In this document: one piece after another, positions 63,691-64,000 of the stretch | Layout: the number at the start of each line of letters is the position of its first letter | How positions within the stretch are numbered: position 1 is the first letter of the stretch | Origin: Monodelphis domestica | Lineage: Eukaryota; Chordata; Mammalia; Didelphimorphia; Didelphidae | Assembly: GCF_027887165.1 (NCBI RefSeq) | Contig: NC_077230.1 | Span: 339,336,322 to 339,400,321 of the forward strand | Reading direction: 5' to 3' | Length of the DNA: 64,000 nt | The notes under the pieces: model-generated | Told to the model about the DNA's origin: nothing | Database searches by the model: none | Seen by the model: only the letters and a program-made list of their open reading frames with translations | Program-made: the position numbers and the translations under genes

Positions 63691-64000
63691 GGTCTTAGCA
63701 TATCACTTCCTCACTCAATAAATTGCAGTAGTTTCCTTTTTGCCTCCAGGAGCAGATATAAAATGTTCCATTTGGAATTCAAAGCCCTTCATAACCTAGT
63801 CCCTTCCTACTTTTATAGTTTTCTTTCAACCTAACTTCCCAACAAGTAGTCTGATTCAGTGACACAGACTTCCTGGCTGTTCCATAAACAAGACACTCCA
63901 TCTCTTTGCTCTATGCATTTTCTCTGGCTATCCTCCATTCCTGGAACACTTTCTTCCATTCTACCTACTGGCTTCCCTGGTTTCATTTAAAGCTCAATCA
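63690..64000 (+). repeat. L2 LINE, continuing past the window
   Basis: TTTGGAATTCAAAGCCCTTCATAACC, AAACAAGACACTCCATCTCT and TACTGGCTTCCCTGG. Confidence 0.7.

Overview
The window is vertebrate nuclear DNA, and its repeats point to a marsupial. It has dozens of tRNA-derived SINEs of the marsupial WSINE1/SINE1_MD and MAR1/MON1 types, old MIR, L2 and L3/CR1 copies, L1 fragments, gammaretrovirus-like LTRs and one hAT element. Nothing prokaryotic was seen: no operons and no CRISPR array. The exact species cannot be fixed by eye; opossum and Australian dasyurid lineages both fit. Repeat family names are given from memory of consensus motifs, and most repeat edges are approximate (about 10-30 bases). 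Exon edges, ERV/LTR ends with target duplications and the hAT ends were read base by base.

One protein-coding gene is present, complete and on the + strand: ALG8, the ER dolichyl-P-Glc:Glc1Man9GlcNAc2-PP-dolichol alpha-1,3-glucosyltransferase. Thirteen coding exons from 16824 to 58300 join in frame to 1590 nt (529 codons plus stop). A CpG-rich promoter with NRF-1-like sites lies at 16540-17120, and the 3' UTR follows 58300. All introns are GT-AG except intron 6, which reads GC-AG.

Layout. 1-16.5 kb: intergenic DNA made of repeats, including a long antisense L2 split by younger insertions (1262-4260), an LTR with a large (GA)n tract (8522-9424), and a young, internally deleted class I endogenous retrovirus on the - strand (10634-15009) with a 4-bp target duplication, almost identical LTR copies and an open RNase H-integrase frame. 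16.5-58.9 kb: ALG8, whose introns hold a solo LTR (34747-35538) and a 464-bp hAT MITE with a perfect 8-bp target duplication (37217-37680). 58.9-64 kb: downstream DNA with an LTR fragment, a SINE with a clean target duplication, an L1 5' end and a further L2.

I found no evidence for a novel multi-gene system. The most notable items are the very young deleted provirus, the clean hAT insertion, the GC-AG intron, the overlapping upstream ORF at the ALG8 start, and a 98-bp direct repeat on both sides of exon 3.
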